Positions 26,332 to 34,717 of a stretch of 64,000 nt of DNA are shown in pieces (the first letter of the stretch is position 1; every line of letters starts with the position of its first letter). The DNA comes from AV80 sp035536995 (lineage in GTDB: Bacteria; Verrucomicrobiota; Verrucomicrobiia; Chthoniobacterales; UBA10450), in the NCBI GenBank assembly GCA_035536995.1, contig DATLNB010000034.1, positions 98,994 through 162,993 on the forward strand. The letters run 5' to 3'. The notes below the pieces were generated by a model that was not told the DNA's origin, ran no database searches, and saw only the letters and a program-made list of their open reading frames with translations. A program made the translations under genes and the position numbers.

Positions 26332-26984
26332 CCCACCATTGCCGGCTTCGCGGGTTTTACCAGAGTCCAGGCGAGCTTCAGATGCGAAGTCACTTCGCTA
26401 AAATTCTGAAAACCGACGGGCTTGACCAAATAGGTTTGGACCCCAAGCCGCCGACACTCACCCAGGTCGCTATCGCGCGTCGAAACCGTCAGCACGATCA
26501 CGGGGGTATCTTTCGTCCGCGGGTCGGCCCTCATCTGCCGCAAGACTTCCAAGCCACTTTTTTCGGGGAGCTGGAGGTCCAGCAGAACAATTTCCGGAGG
26601 AGCGCAGTTCTCGCGGTCAACAAAGCGGCCTGTGGCAAAGAGAAACTCGAGGGCCTCCGCCCCATCCCGCGCTACGTAGATGGGGTTGGTTACCCTGGCT
26701 CTCTCGAAAGCGCGGAGAGTCAAGGTCACGTCATCGGGATTATCCTCCACGAGAAGGATTTCCACAGGATCACGAGCATGCCCAGCCTCATCAAAAAGCA
26801 TCGGCAAGGAAAGCTCGAGAGCGCTGGCCAGCTTTTCAACGCTCCCAATAGAGGGGTTGCGCGCGCCTCGCTCCACATCGGAAACATAGGTCCGGTGGAG
26901 ACCTGCGCGGGACGCTAGCTCTTCCTGGGAAATGCCCAAGGCACATCTCTTTCTCTTAATTGCTTTTCCCAGGAGGGTTTTCAA
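26328..26984 (-). CDS. XRE-type HTH fused to an Rcp1-like receiver
   Basis: A 218-aa fusion. Residues 1-62 are a Cro/CI-type helix-turn-helix (LGISQEELASRAGLHRTYVSDVERG, PSIGSVEKLASALEL). Residues 72-208 are a complete receiver of the Rcp1 type (LLVEDNPDDVTLTLRAF, Asp136 in IVLLDLQLPEKSGLEVL, Lys in YLVKPVGFQNF). Having the DNA-binding domain before the receiver is opposite to the usual response-regulator order. The start is a TTG with GGAG 5 bases upstream. A perfect inverted repeat lies about 46 bases upstream and could be its own operator. It is the first gene of a two-gene unit with the degenerate LuxR regulator. Confidence 0.87.
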   Translation of the reverse strand: MKTLLGKAIKRKRCALGISQEELASRAGLHRTYVSDVERGARNPSIGSVEKLASALELSLPMLFDEAGHARDPVEILLVEDNPDDVTLTLRAFERARVTNPIYVARDGAEALEFLFATGRFVDRENCAPPEIVLLDLQLPEKSGLEVLRQMRADPRTKDTPVIVLTVSTRDSDLGECRRLGVQTYLVKPVGFQNFSEVTSHLKLAWTLVKPAKPAMVG

Positions 26985-27354
26985 GGGAGCTCCGCGAACA
27001 TCGTACGGTCACCGGGGGATACCTCTACAGACGATGAGTGACGTCGATCATCGTCGACATTTCAACAATTGAGGCCTGGACTGTCTATGAAGATATTCAG
27101 CAGCTGCCGCTTCGTTTTCCTATCTCGAGGAGCATCGGTGGCCGGAGCCACTACGCGGCGAAGTTGCTGTCGGTCATCTCGCTCGCGTTTGGTCGATCCG
27201 ATTCTCACCGCAGCGCCTATGGCCTGAATCAGTGTGCAGTATCCCGGCGCTGATTCGACGACAGCTTTTCCTGGGTTGGGCGTCAGTAGGTTCCTCATGG
27301 CAGTGCGTAGTTCCCGCGTGATCGCATGCTTGGCTTCTGCTCTTCCCGGGGAGC
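26985..27354. other. Divergent intergenic region
   Basis: There is no convincing gene in these 370 bases between the XRE-receiver gene (minus) and the PEP-CTERM gene (plus). Short open frames here have no recognisable composition or motif. The only clear structure is the inverted repeat at 27030-27055. Both promoters should lie here. Confidence 0.6.
27030..27055. promoter_or_regulatory. Perfect 8-bp inverted repeat, candidate XRE operator
   Basis: GACGATGA and TCATCGTC with a 10-base spacer that itself contains the palindrome GACGTC. It lies 46 bases upstream of the XRE-receiver start and far from the PEP-CTERM gene. XRE proteins bind such dyads as dimers, so autoregulation is the natural guess. 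Confidence 0.45.
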
Positions 27355-27915
27355 ATGAGTTTGAAACCGCTTCAATTGTCGGCAACCAGTTTGCGACATC
27401 TTGTTCCACCACTCGGCGTTCATTTAGCCGGTGCGGTCCTCGGCCTGTGGGTCATCGCTGTTCCGCATAGCCGGGCAGCTCCAAAAGCACCCATTTGGGT
27501 GACGAATACCGGGTCGCTGCTCTCTGACCAGGGTGCGGCACGTTCCATCATCGCAACTCCCACTGGAGCGAGCGACGTCCCCGAAGCGGTCGGCGCTGTT
27601 ACACTTCGCTCTCACGGCGACCTGTTCTCGGCCGCCCCCAATAGGTCGACCGCCATAAACAATTCTCGCCTCCCGAGCAGCGATTCTCTTTTCGTAGCTG
27701 GAATCGCCACGGAATCTGGCACTACCCTCCTGGACGACGCTGGCAGCGCGCAATGGACTGAAGCCCTATCCCCGACGGAGACAGGCTTATTTCAGGAGGT
27801 GGCAGCGGCGCCTGAACCTTCCTCGTGGCTGGCGGGAGTTTGTGCCTTTACGTTGTTGGCGTGGCAACAGCGCCGGCGCTTTTGCCGGGCTTTCGTGCCC
27901 CCCAAGTCAGCATGA
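27355..27915 (+). CDS. PEP-CTERM-anchored secreted protein
   Basis: A 186-aa protein. An N-terminal signal (residues about 20-42, LAGAVLGLWVIAVPHSRAA) leads into a low-complexity Ser/Thr/Ala segment without cysteine. The C-terminus carries a PEP-CTERM sorting signal: Pro-Glu-Pro at 153-155, a hydrophobic helix (about 157-170) and Arg173-175. An exosortase (EpsH) would recognise and process this tail, but none is in the window. The gene overlaps a response-regulator gene by ATGA, so surface protein and signalling genes are co-made. The mature region matches no family I know. The 11 residues after the arginines are longer than usual. Confidence 0.72.
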   Translation: MSLKPLQLSATSLRHLVPPLGVHLAGAVLGLWVIAVPHSRAAPKAPIWVTNTGSLLSDQGAARSIIATPTGASDVPEAVGAVTLRSHGDLFSAAPNRSTAINNSRLPSSDSLFVAGIATESGTTLLDDAGSAQWTEALSPTETGLFQEVAAAPEPSSWLAGVCAFTLLAWQQRRRFCRAFVPPKSA

Positions 27916-28346
27916 CGCCCCGGAAAAACGGAACACCCAGCGAAAACCATATGTGCAAGAGACGCGTTCTCGTCGTTGATGACGACATCAATTTATCCCG
28001 CCTGGCCGCAATCATCCTGGAGAGTTCCGGTAAATATGAAGTGATGATGGTTCAGGAGTCGGTTAGGGCAATCGCCGCCGCGGTTCGATTCCAGCCGGAT
28101 GTGATGCTCCTTGATGTCGACATGCCTGGCCTGAGCGGCGGCGACATCGCGCGCGAGGCAGCCTGTGATTCCCGCCTCCGTGACGTTCCCATCCTTTTCC
28201 TGACGGGCCTGGTCCGGCCGGAGGAAACCCGGAATGGCCCGGTCGAAAGCGGTGGCCGGCAATTCCTCTCCAAGCCGGTTGATCCGGCCCAGCTCCTCGC
28301 CTCGATTGGCAAACTTCTTTCTTCGATCTTCACGCCTGGAACTTGA
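27912..28346 (+). CDS. Single-domain response regulator downstream of PEP-CTERM gene
   Basis: 144 aa from the ATG at 27912, which overlaps the PEP-CTERM stop. The receiver has VLVVDDDINLSRL, Asp in VMLLDVDMPGLSGGD, ILFLTGL and Lys in FLSKPVDPAQL. A start at 27951 would leave just the receiver. It has no output domain and touches the receiver-kinase gene at TGATG, so the three genes form one operon. Confidence 0.85.
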   Translation: MTPRKNGTPSENHMCKRRVLVVDDDINLSRLAAIILESSGKYEVMMVQESVRAIAAAVRFQPDVMLLDVDMPGLSGGDIAREAACDSRLRDVPILFLTGLVRPEETRNGPVESGGRQFLSKPVDPAQLLASIGKLLSSIFTPGT

Positions 28347-29599
28347 TGGAAGCGCGCGAGGTGGGGATCAACGAAGCCGCCCTGAAAGGAGCGCACATCC
28401 TCATGGTGGACGACGAGGTCTCAAGCACTTGTTTGATGACTAATTTTCTGAACCGCGTCGGCTATCGGCAGCTCCGAAGCATCAATGATTCGCGGCAAGC
28501 CTTCGAGGCCATAGAGACCTTCGCGCCCGATTTGATTCTCCTCGATCTTAACATGCCGGAACTCGACGGCTTCGAGATCATGAGTGCGATGCGAGCCCAT
28601 CGCCGAAACGAGCAGATCCCTGTGCTCGTCCTTACCGGCGACCCCTCCGCGGCGAACAAGCGTCGCGCGCTTGCCGTCGGCGCCACCGATCTCCTGGTCA
28701 AGCCGTTCGATGCTTCGGAAGTGAGCATGCGGATCCGGAACCTTCTTCACGCTCACTTTCTCCGGCTCGAGATCCGCGCCCACAATCGCCTCCTGGAAGC
28801 GCGCGTGAGGGAGCGGACTGCTGAACTCGAGCGAGCATTGTCTGACCTGCAAGCAGTCCAACGGCGGGCTCTCCAACAGGAGCGCCTGAGCGCCTTCGGG
28901 GAAATGGCGGGAGGCGTCGTTCACGATTTCAGTAACGCGCTCATGTCCATAATTGGTTACAGCGAAATGTTGTTATCCAACGCAGGCGCCCGAGCCGACG
29001 AAGCCACCGCTCTCGAATACCTGCGTATCATCAATACAGCCGGACGTGATGGCGCCCATGTCGTAAGTCGACTGCGGGATTTCTACCGGCCCCGCGAAGC
29101 GGCCGATCTCTTCGAGCTGCTCGATCTCAACGAAATCGCAACCCAGGCGATAGCGCTGACCAAACCGCGCTCCGCCAAACGCGAACCAAATCAAGCTGTC
29201 TGCTTCCAGACGGACTTCTCCAGCAACGTAACGGCGTCAGGCATTGGCGCCGAGCTCCGAGAAGTCCTCACAAACCTCATTTTCAACGCCTTGGACGCCA
29301 TTTCCGGCGCAGGTCGTGTTTTGATCACCACCAGACTTGAAAACAACGAAGCCATTGTAGAGATAACCGATACCGGCACAGGAATGACTCCGGAAGTGAA
29401 GGAACGCTGCCTTGAGCCTTTCTTTACCACCAAGGGAGCCCAAGGCACGGGCCTGGGCCTCGCCATGGTCTTCGGCATTATCAAGCGCCATCAGGGAATT
29501 CTGGAAATAGACAGCGAGCTCAACAGAGGGACTACCGTACGCCTCCGCCTGCCGCTAGCCCCGGCGAGCGCCCTCCCGTTTCCAGTGGATCCGCCTTAG
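28346..29599 (+). CDS. REC-histidine kinase (receiver at N-terminus)
   Basis: A 417-aa soluble protein. The receiver (about 15-130) has LMVDDEVSS, Asp in LILLDLNMPELDGFEIM and Lys in LLVKPFDASEV. A coiled coil (about 140-180) leads to an NtrB/FixL-like H box VVHDFSNALMSIIGYSEML. The ATPase has NLIFNALDAI, DTGTGM and GTGLGLAMVFGI. The receiver-first order lets one phosphosignal control another kinase. It shares TGATG with the preceding receiver. No DNA-binding regulator follows it. Confidence 0.88.
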   Translation: MEAREVGINEAALKGAHILMVDDEVSSTCLMTNFLNRVGYRQLRSINDSRQAFEAIETFAPDLILLDLNMPELDGFEIMSAMRAHRRNEQIPVLVLTGDPSAANKRRALAVGATDLLVKPFDASEVSMRIRNLLHAHFLRLEIRAHNRLLEARVRERTAELERALSDLQAVQRRALQQERLSAFGEMAGGVVHDFSNALMSIIGYSEMLLSNAGARADEATALEYLRIINTAGRDGAHVVSRLRDFYRPREAADLFELLDLNEIATQAIALTKPRSAKREPNQAVCFQTDFSSNVTASGIGAELREVLTNLIFNALDAISGAGRVLITTRLENNEAIVEITDTGTGMTPEVKERCLEPFFTTKGAQGTGLGLAMVFGIIKRHQGILEIDSELNRGTTVRLRLPLAPASALPFPVDPP

Positions 29600-29919
29600 T
29601 CGGCCGATGACAAGATCCCAACCAAACAGAGTCTCGGCGCCCCCTCGTGTTCTGCGATTGTCTTAGGTGCGCTGCTTTTTTTCGGCTCATAGTGGGAGTG
29701 CCGAACCTCTGGAAAACTCTGCCGTTTTCTCTCGTGCGAACCGTTCGCCTTCAAGAAAAAACCGGGTTTTGAAATCGATAATTCGGCAATCTAAGTCCGG
29801 CGCGTCTGCCAATTTTGCCACCCTGGCGCGATCGATAAATCGAACTGATAGTTTACTTGGATTGGTGCTCGAAAGCGAATCGATGAGTCGGGATTGGCCA
29901 GGTTCACCTTATTGAAAGA
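29600..29919. other. Convergent intergenic region
   Basis: These 320 bases separate the receiver-kinase (plus) and the WD40 gene (minus). An 82-codon open frame (29667-29915) looks random and is not called. A run of seven T at 29676-29682 has no clean stem before it. The 13-bp palindrome GCGAACCGTTCGC lies at 29736-29748. Confidence 0.6.
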
Positions 29920-31161
29920 TCACTCGCCGTTTAAAAATTGTTTGACCGGATCTTCGTGCTCCAACGTCGCCAGTTTGTGACCCGTGGATAGTTCAATATG
30001 GTCCGCCTTGAGATCGGACGTTACAACCACAATAAACTTGCTGTCCGGGCTGATATCTACGGTAGAAGACTGGGCATTACTGTCGATGTCACGAGTCTCC
30101 GCGCCCGAGCCTGAGTTCCACACTCGGATCGTCTTTTCTTTGAAGCCGTGCGTCACGAGTATCGTTCCGTCAGCGGAAAATGTTAAGCCTGTAACGGGTC
30201 CCTTATGGGCCCTCAGCGTTCTTAAACATCTCCCCGTTTTAGTGGACCATAAGCGCACTTCCCCATCCATGGCCCCCGACGCTATAATTTCGCCAATAGC
30301 ACTAAACCGAAGAGAAACGATCTTGGATCCCGGACCTTCCAAATGCAGCGTTACCTTTGCGTTCCCCGGCTCAAGCAAGCGAATGCTGCCATTGCTGCCA
30401 GCTACTGCGAGGCGCGAACATTTATGATCAAATTCAATCGGCCCTTCGCCTTCCGACGCTTTGAAAGAACTTATTTCCTTTAGACTACCGGGATCCCATA
30501 GACGCGCATTGCCCGAGTTTATTTGATATACAAGAGACCCATCCAGATTCATTCCAACCCTGCTCCAGTAGCCTTCCTCGCCCTGAAGAGCACCCTGGAG
30601 CTTACGTTCTGCAACGTCCCACACCGACAGTGCCCCGTCGAGACTGCCTGCCACAATCCATTTGCTCCCGGTCTGATGTGCAATACTGAGGAGCGCAGCC
30701 GGTCGACCCTCGTCGCCACGCAGTGTATGTAACACCTTTCCCGACTGGATATCCCGCAACGTGATCGAACCATCGCCGTGTGCGGCCATGAACTGCCCGT
30801 CCCGAGGTCCGAACGATATTCCAGTGATGTAACTGATATCCTTGAGAAAGCAGATCCGCCTCGTGGCTTGGATATCCCAAACGCTCAGATCTGAAAGACC
30901 TCTTGGGACATCCACCGCAGGAATTGTCGAGCTGGCGACGAGGATGACGTACCTTCCGCTCGGGTCATATCTGGCGTGCGCAAGATGCCTCATCATACGC
31001 ATGGTTTCGGCACCCGTCATTCCACGCAGTAGCATCTCTCGATCGACCGGCTTAGTCTGAGCCGAAGCGGATGCCCAGGGCATGGTTAGAGTCATCCACG
31101 CCAGGAGGCAGACGATCCTAGCTCTACACCGGCGGATTATTGAGAGGCGTGTGATTGGCAC
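29920..31161 (-). CDS. Secreted WD40-repeat protein
   Basis: About 413 aa from a GTG at 31161 (a TTG at 31206 would add 15 residues). A signal peptide (RARIVCLLAW... ending ASASAQ) places it in the periplasm or outside. Six or seven WD40 blades follow, each ending in a WD-like dipeptide (LSVWDIQ, ALSVWDVA, ARLWDPG, VRLWSTK, IRVWNSG), forming a beta-propeller scaffold. It starts 112 bases after the CHAT-TPR gene on the same strand, so both are probably one operon. WD40 propellers often accompany CHAT and TIR proteins as sensors or scaffolds. It has no enzyme motif. Confidence 0.85.
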   Translation of the reverse strand: MPITRLSIIRRCRARIVCLLAWMTLTMPWASASAQTKPVDREMLLRGMTGAETMRMMRHLAHARYDPSGRYVILVASSTIPAVDVPRGLSDLSVWDIQATRRICFLKDISYITGISFGPRDGQFMAAHGDGSITLRDIQSGKVLHTLRGDEGRPAALLSIAHQTGSKWIVAGSLDGALSVWDVAERKLQGALQGEEGYWSRVGMNLDGSLVYQINSGNARLWDPGSLKEISSFKASEGEGPIEFDHKCSRLAVAGSNGSIRLLEPGNAKVTLHLEGPGSKIVSLRFSAIGEIIASGAMDGEVRLWSTKTGRCLRTLRAHKGPVTGLTFSADGTILVTHGFKEKTIRVWNSGSGAETRDIDSNAQSSTVDISPDSKFIVVVTSDLKADHIELSTGHKLATLEHEDPVKQFLNGE

Positions 31162-31273
31162 GGTTCGGCTATGCCTCGGGCTGGATTCAGTCTGGCAAAA
31201 TTCCAATCTTCTACCGCCTTCCGATCCTTTCGATCGTGCTGGGACGCTGCGCGAGGCGCAAGCAAATAAAAGC

Positions 31274-33892
31274 CTACTGGGTGCCTGGACCGCGCGCCGG
31301 ACCGCCCTGGGAACTCATGATGAATGGGCCCGCTAGGGATACCGCGGCGAGTAAGCCCTTTTCTTTCCGCAGCTTCACAAGCCAGTCGCGCTGCGTTTGC
31401 GCGAGGGCTTGGGACGCATTGCCGGTTCTGAATGCCGTGTCGTAGAAATCGAGCATAATTTGGATGGTGGTCGTGTCGCTGATCGGCCAAAGAGTCATCA
31501 AGAGATTTTGGGTGCCAGCCTGAGCGAAGCCGCGGCGCAGGCCCATGACTCCTTCGCCCGCCTTTGCTTCGCCGCTGCCGGTATCGCAGGCTGACAGGAC
31601 GACAAGCCAGGTACCGTTAAGCTTCAATCCGCCAACTTCTTCAGCCGTGACGATGCCGTCGTTTTCTGTTAATGGCGGTTCTATGCCGCTGGCCCACGCC
31701 TGCAACGTCGTTTGCGCGCCGGATAACGCCAGACCACTGCGATACATCGGGTTTACCAGCTTGCTTTTGGGGATTTGCTGCTCGCGGTCAAGCGGACCGC
31801 TCTTGCGGTTACCGAGGTCTACTTCTGGAAGAAAGAAGCCGTGAGTCGCCATGTGCAGGACGCGCGGTGAATCGACCTTTCGGAGCGCTCTCTCAGTAGC
31901 ATTAGCTTGGACAAAAAGCTTGGTTAATCGTTGGTCGCGTTTCTCGAGCGCCGCGGCTTCCGCCGCGCTCCCAGGCAATGGCCGCAGCGAAATACTCTGC
32001 AGATTGCGCATTTCAGTCGAGCGCCGCGCAGTTGAGGCCGCGCGATCCGAAGCTGCCAGGGCTGATTTGCTACCGAAGTCGGCGTCGGCATAAACCACCA
32101 TCTGTTCATTCGCAGTTGATTTGGTATCACGCAGCAAATCGCGTCCACTGGCGACATACCGAATGAAGTAATTCTGCGCAACGAACTTGTCGTCCACCCC
32201 CAGCAGCGTAGCGAAGGAAAGAAAGCTTAGCTCGGCATCCGGGCTTACAATGATCGTTTTCGTTCCGTCGGGCAGAGCGTTTTGAATCGGTTCCCACAAC
32301 TGTGCGTGCAAAGCACGGAGGGCTTTCTCGAGCGTCGGCTGGTTGGTTTCGCCCCTCGCAGATCTTTTATAGAGGTGAACACTTCTCTCAATTTCCTCCG
32401 CGGAGCCGAATGGCACCCACTTAGGCTCGGACCGCGGCGTCATGAGGACAGCGCCATAACGGGCCTCAAATTTGTCCCGACCCAAATAATGATCATAGCG
32501 CAGTAACTCGACCAAAGCTTCGTCTGATTGAAGCGCTGCCTGCACTTGCTTCACCGTCACACTAAGAGCGCGGCGCGCGCGACCAAGTCCCGCCACACGG
32601 CGAGCGAGGCTTGACTCGAGTTCCTCAACAAGCTTGGAAAGCTCCCTCTTTTCGGCATCCCGTTCGGCGATGGCCTTTTCAGAGTTATCCGGCGGCGCCT
32701 CGAATAACAACTGCATTAATCGCTGCTTGGCGGTGCGAACTTTGTCGATGGTCCGGCGCTGCTGGGGATCTTCGCTGGCTTGGGCCAGGAGCTGGTCTTC
32801 CAGCAGTGAGTCAAGGACTACCCCTTTCCGTCTCAGAGCTATTTCGGCAAGCTGTGGAGCGCTTTCTAGTGTAGCCGGCAAATCATACGGGGATGCGGTC
32901 TTCTGAAAGGCCAATCGTTGCTCCTCGGATGTGAAAGACAAAATATTAGCCAGAGTTGTTTTCTGCGCCCGCTGATCTCGCGCCGCTAGCTCAAGCGCTT
33001 CTTTACGACGGCCCATAACGGCATAAAGGAGCGCCAGACTGTTGAGACTGACGGCGATGTCGGGATGATCCGGGCCAAGGGTCTTTTCCCTGATCTTTAT
33101 GGTACGCTGAAAGTACCGCTCCGCCTTGGTGTAATCTCCCATGTTCTGATAAAGCCCGCCGAGATTGTTAAGGGTCGTCGCGGTATCGGGATGTTCCGCG
33201 CCGACCGCTTCTTCCATAATCTTCAACGAACGCTGAAAGAGCGGTTCCGCCTTAGCGTAGTCTCCTGCCTTTCGGTAGAGGCCGGCCAGATTGTTGAGGC
33301 CCGTTGCCGTGTGGGGATGCTCCGGTCCAAGGACGTTTTCGATGATCTCTAAAGCGCGCTGCAATAGCGGCTCGGCTTTGGCCAAGTCTCCAGTTTGGTA
33401 ATAAAGAAGGGCGAGATTGTTGATACTCACTGCGGTGTTGGAGTGTTCCGGGCCCAGGGCCTTTTCGCTAACCTTCAATGAGCGCAGATAGAGCGGCTCC
33501 GCCTGCTTATAGTCGCCCATGGTGTAGTACAGAAATGCGAGATTATTGAGACTCGTCGCAGTGTCGGGATGATCCGGGCCAAGGACCTTTTCCCTGATCT
33601 GCAAAGAGCGCTGATACAGGGGCGCTGCAACGGCGTAATCGCCCATTCTGTCATGGAGGAATCCCAACATGTTAAGGCTCGCCGCAGTATCGGCATGTTC
33701 TGCGCCCAACGTTTTCTCGCGAAGCTTGAAGAGCTTTGTCGCGATAGGAACTGCCTGGGAATAGAGGCCCGCCGATTCAAGCCGGGATACCTGCAGATCG
33801 AGGGCAGCCAATTCCGCCTGAATCTCCGGGGACGGCTCTCGAGCAGACGCCTGCAGACTGATGAGCGCCGCCAATGCCGTCAATACCCGCAT
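31274..33892 (-). CDS. Secreted TPR-CHAT caspase-like protease
   Basis: 872 aa from the ATG at 33892, supported by GAGGAA 8 bases upstream and a signal peptide (MRVLTALAALISLQASA). An open frame extends 75 codons upstream but looks non-coding. Residues about 35-300 are tandem 42-residue TPRs of kinesin-light-chain type. The C-terminal CHAT domain has the caspase-like dyad His684 (HMATHGFF) and Cys769 (SACDTGSG), followed by GLRRGFAQAGTQNLLMTLWP. CHAT proteases cut proteins in defence and death systems such as the TPR-CHAT of type III-E CRISPR, but there the partner is cytoplasmic, whereas here a signal peptide predicts export. WD40 gene follows. Confidence 0.9.
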   Translation of the reverse strand: MRVLTALAALISLQASAREPSPEIQAELAALDLQVSRLESAGLYSQAVPIATKLFKLREKTLGAEHADTAASLNMLGFLHDRMGDYAVAAPLYQRSLQIREKVLGPDHPDTATSLNNLAFLYYTMGDYKQAEPLYLRSLKVSEKALGPEHSNTAVSINNLALLYYQTGDLAKAEPLLQRALEIIENVLGPEHPHTATGLNNLAGLYRKAGDYAKAEPLFQRSLKIMEEAVGAEHPDTATTLNNLGGLYQNMGDYTKAERYFQRTIKIREKTLGPDHPDIAVSLNSLALLYAVMGRRKEALELAARDQRAQKTTLANILSFTSEEQRLAFQKTASPYDLPATLESAPQLAEIALRRKGVVLDSLLEDQLLAQASEDPQQRRTIDKVRTAKQRLMQLLFEAPPDNSEKAIAERDAEKRELSKLVEELESSLARRVAGLGRARRALSVTVKQVQAALQSDEALVELLRYDHYLGRDKFEARYGAVLMTPRSEPKWVPFGSAEEIERSVHLYKRSARGETNQPTLEKALRALHAQLWEPIQNALPDGTKTIIVSPDAELSFLSFATLLGVDDKFVAQNYFIRYVASGRDLLRDTKSTANEQMVVYADADFGSKSALAASDRAASTARRSTEMRNLQSISLRPLPGSAAEAAALEKRDQRLTKLFVQANATERALRKVDSPRVLHMATHGFFLPEVDLGNRKSGPLDREQQIPKSKLVNPMYRSGLALSGAQTTLQAWASGIEPPLTENDGIVTAEEVGGLKLNGTWLVVLSACDTGSGEAKAGEGVMGLRRGFAQAGTQNLLMTLWPISDTTTIQIMLDFYDTAFRTGNASQALAQTQRDWLVKLRKEKGLLAAVSLAGPFIMSSQGGPARGPGTQ
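33040..33760 (-). repeat. 126-bp tandem repeats encoding TPR units
   Basis: The DNA is periodic at exactly 126 bases (42 codons): the GATG-TCCGGGCC-type motif recurs at 33064, 33190, 33316 and three further steps to about 33694. The units are still similar in DNA, so recent duplication or unequal crossing-over is likely. Confidence 0.8.
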
Positions 33893-34301
33893 GCATATTC
33901 CTCGCCGCGTTAATTCTTTGGCCGACATACTGCGTGATTGCGGCCTGTCGAAAATCTCGCAACGTTCCCTAGTCGCACTTTGGCAGTGTCGGCGGCGCCT
34001 ACCCTCATCCGGCGGCCTGCAGGCCAGAAAACAACGCAGCCCCGCCCGCACCGGCAACAGAACACGGCTCGCTCGAGAAGGACGCATGCGCGGCAGGATA
34101 AGGGCTGTACTTTCCAACAGTCAAAGCAATCTCACGTCTCCGCCCGCTTGGAAGACGGATACCTCGCTGTGCAGATGTGCCATTGGACACGATAGGTGTT
34201 GAAGGCCCGGGCGGTGTTTGCAAACCCGGACTCCGTGAGAGCAGTTGGGACTGCGGTTATTTCATTGCACAAGTTCAGCCAAAGTTCGTATTCAAACGGG
34301 A
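33893..34301. other. Divergent region between CHAT-TPR and zinc-ribbon genes
   Basis: 409 bases with no gene I can support. Open frames upstream of the CHAT start read as Arg/Pro-rich noise. The 10-bp palindrome GTTTGCAAAC lies at 34216-34225, and GGCCCGGGCGG occurs at about 34204 and again near 34335. Confidence 0.55.
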
Positions 34302-34505
34302 ATGACCGAAGGACCGATGGAAAATAAGCTGGACGGCCCGGGCGGCTCTGGAGTTGAAAACAAAGAAGAGGCTGAGGTCGGTGGGCGCAAGGAGGGACCG
34401 GGCCTTTGGACTTGTTTTCATTGCGGCGCGGCCAACTGGATAGATCCTTCCTGGAGGTGGGTTAAGTGCTGGCAATGCAGCAAGGACATGTACGTAGAAC
34501 TCTAA
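34302..34505 (+). CDS. Small zinc-ribbon-like protein
   Basis: 67 aa from the ATG at 34302 (or 62 aa from 34317). A charged N-terminal half (Glu, Gly, Lys) precedes a compact zinc ribbon: TCFHCGAANW and, 14 residues on, KCWQCSKDM, so two CxxC pairs for one metal. There are no membrane segments. It lies between the CHAT-TPR and TIR genes, on the same strand as the TIR gene and 212 bases before it. An adaptor role is possible but not shown. The short length makes the call moderate. Confidence 0.6.
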   Translation: MTEGPMENKLDGPGGSGVENKEEAEVGGRKEGPGLWTCFHCGAANWIDPSWRWVKCWQCSKDMYVEL

Positions 34506-34676
34506 TACTCGCCGAAGTACCTACTTGTTTGTATTTCGGACCCTGTTTGGGCTCAAAGGACGTTCCTGAGGAAAACGCATTTAGCCCGCTGAATCCCCGC
34601 CAACACATGTCGCGCGCCGTGCCAAATGCCTCTGCTAAAAAGAACCTTTTTTTGCTTCTTAAATTTTTAAGGCCCT

Positions 34677-34698
34677 GTACACGGATGTAGCCGTGCAC
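34677..34698. promoter_or_regulatory. Inverted repeat just upstream of the TIR gene
   Basis: GTACACGG and CCGTGCAC (one mismatch) are separated by 6 bases and end 19 bases before the TIR ATG. It may be an operator, or a hairpin masking a start that has no visible Shine-Dalgarno. Confidence 0.35.
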
Positions 34699-34717
34699 GG
34701 TCTCCGCCCATTTTCTT

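Noticed and set aside
27038..27253. 71-codon open frame in the divergent region upstream of the PEP-CTERM gene
   Set aside because: It overlaps the inverted repeat and likely promoters and shows no protein-like pattern.
29667..29915. 82-codon plus-strand open frame in the 29600-29919 gap
   Set aside because: No ribosome site, no motif, Ser/Arg-rich random composition.
33893..34117. Upstream extension of the CHAT-TPR frame by 75 codons
   Set aside because: The extension is Arg/Pro/Cys-rich noise; the start at 33892 has GAGGAA and a signal peptide.
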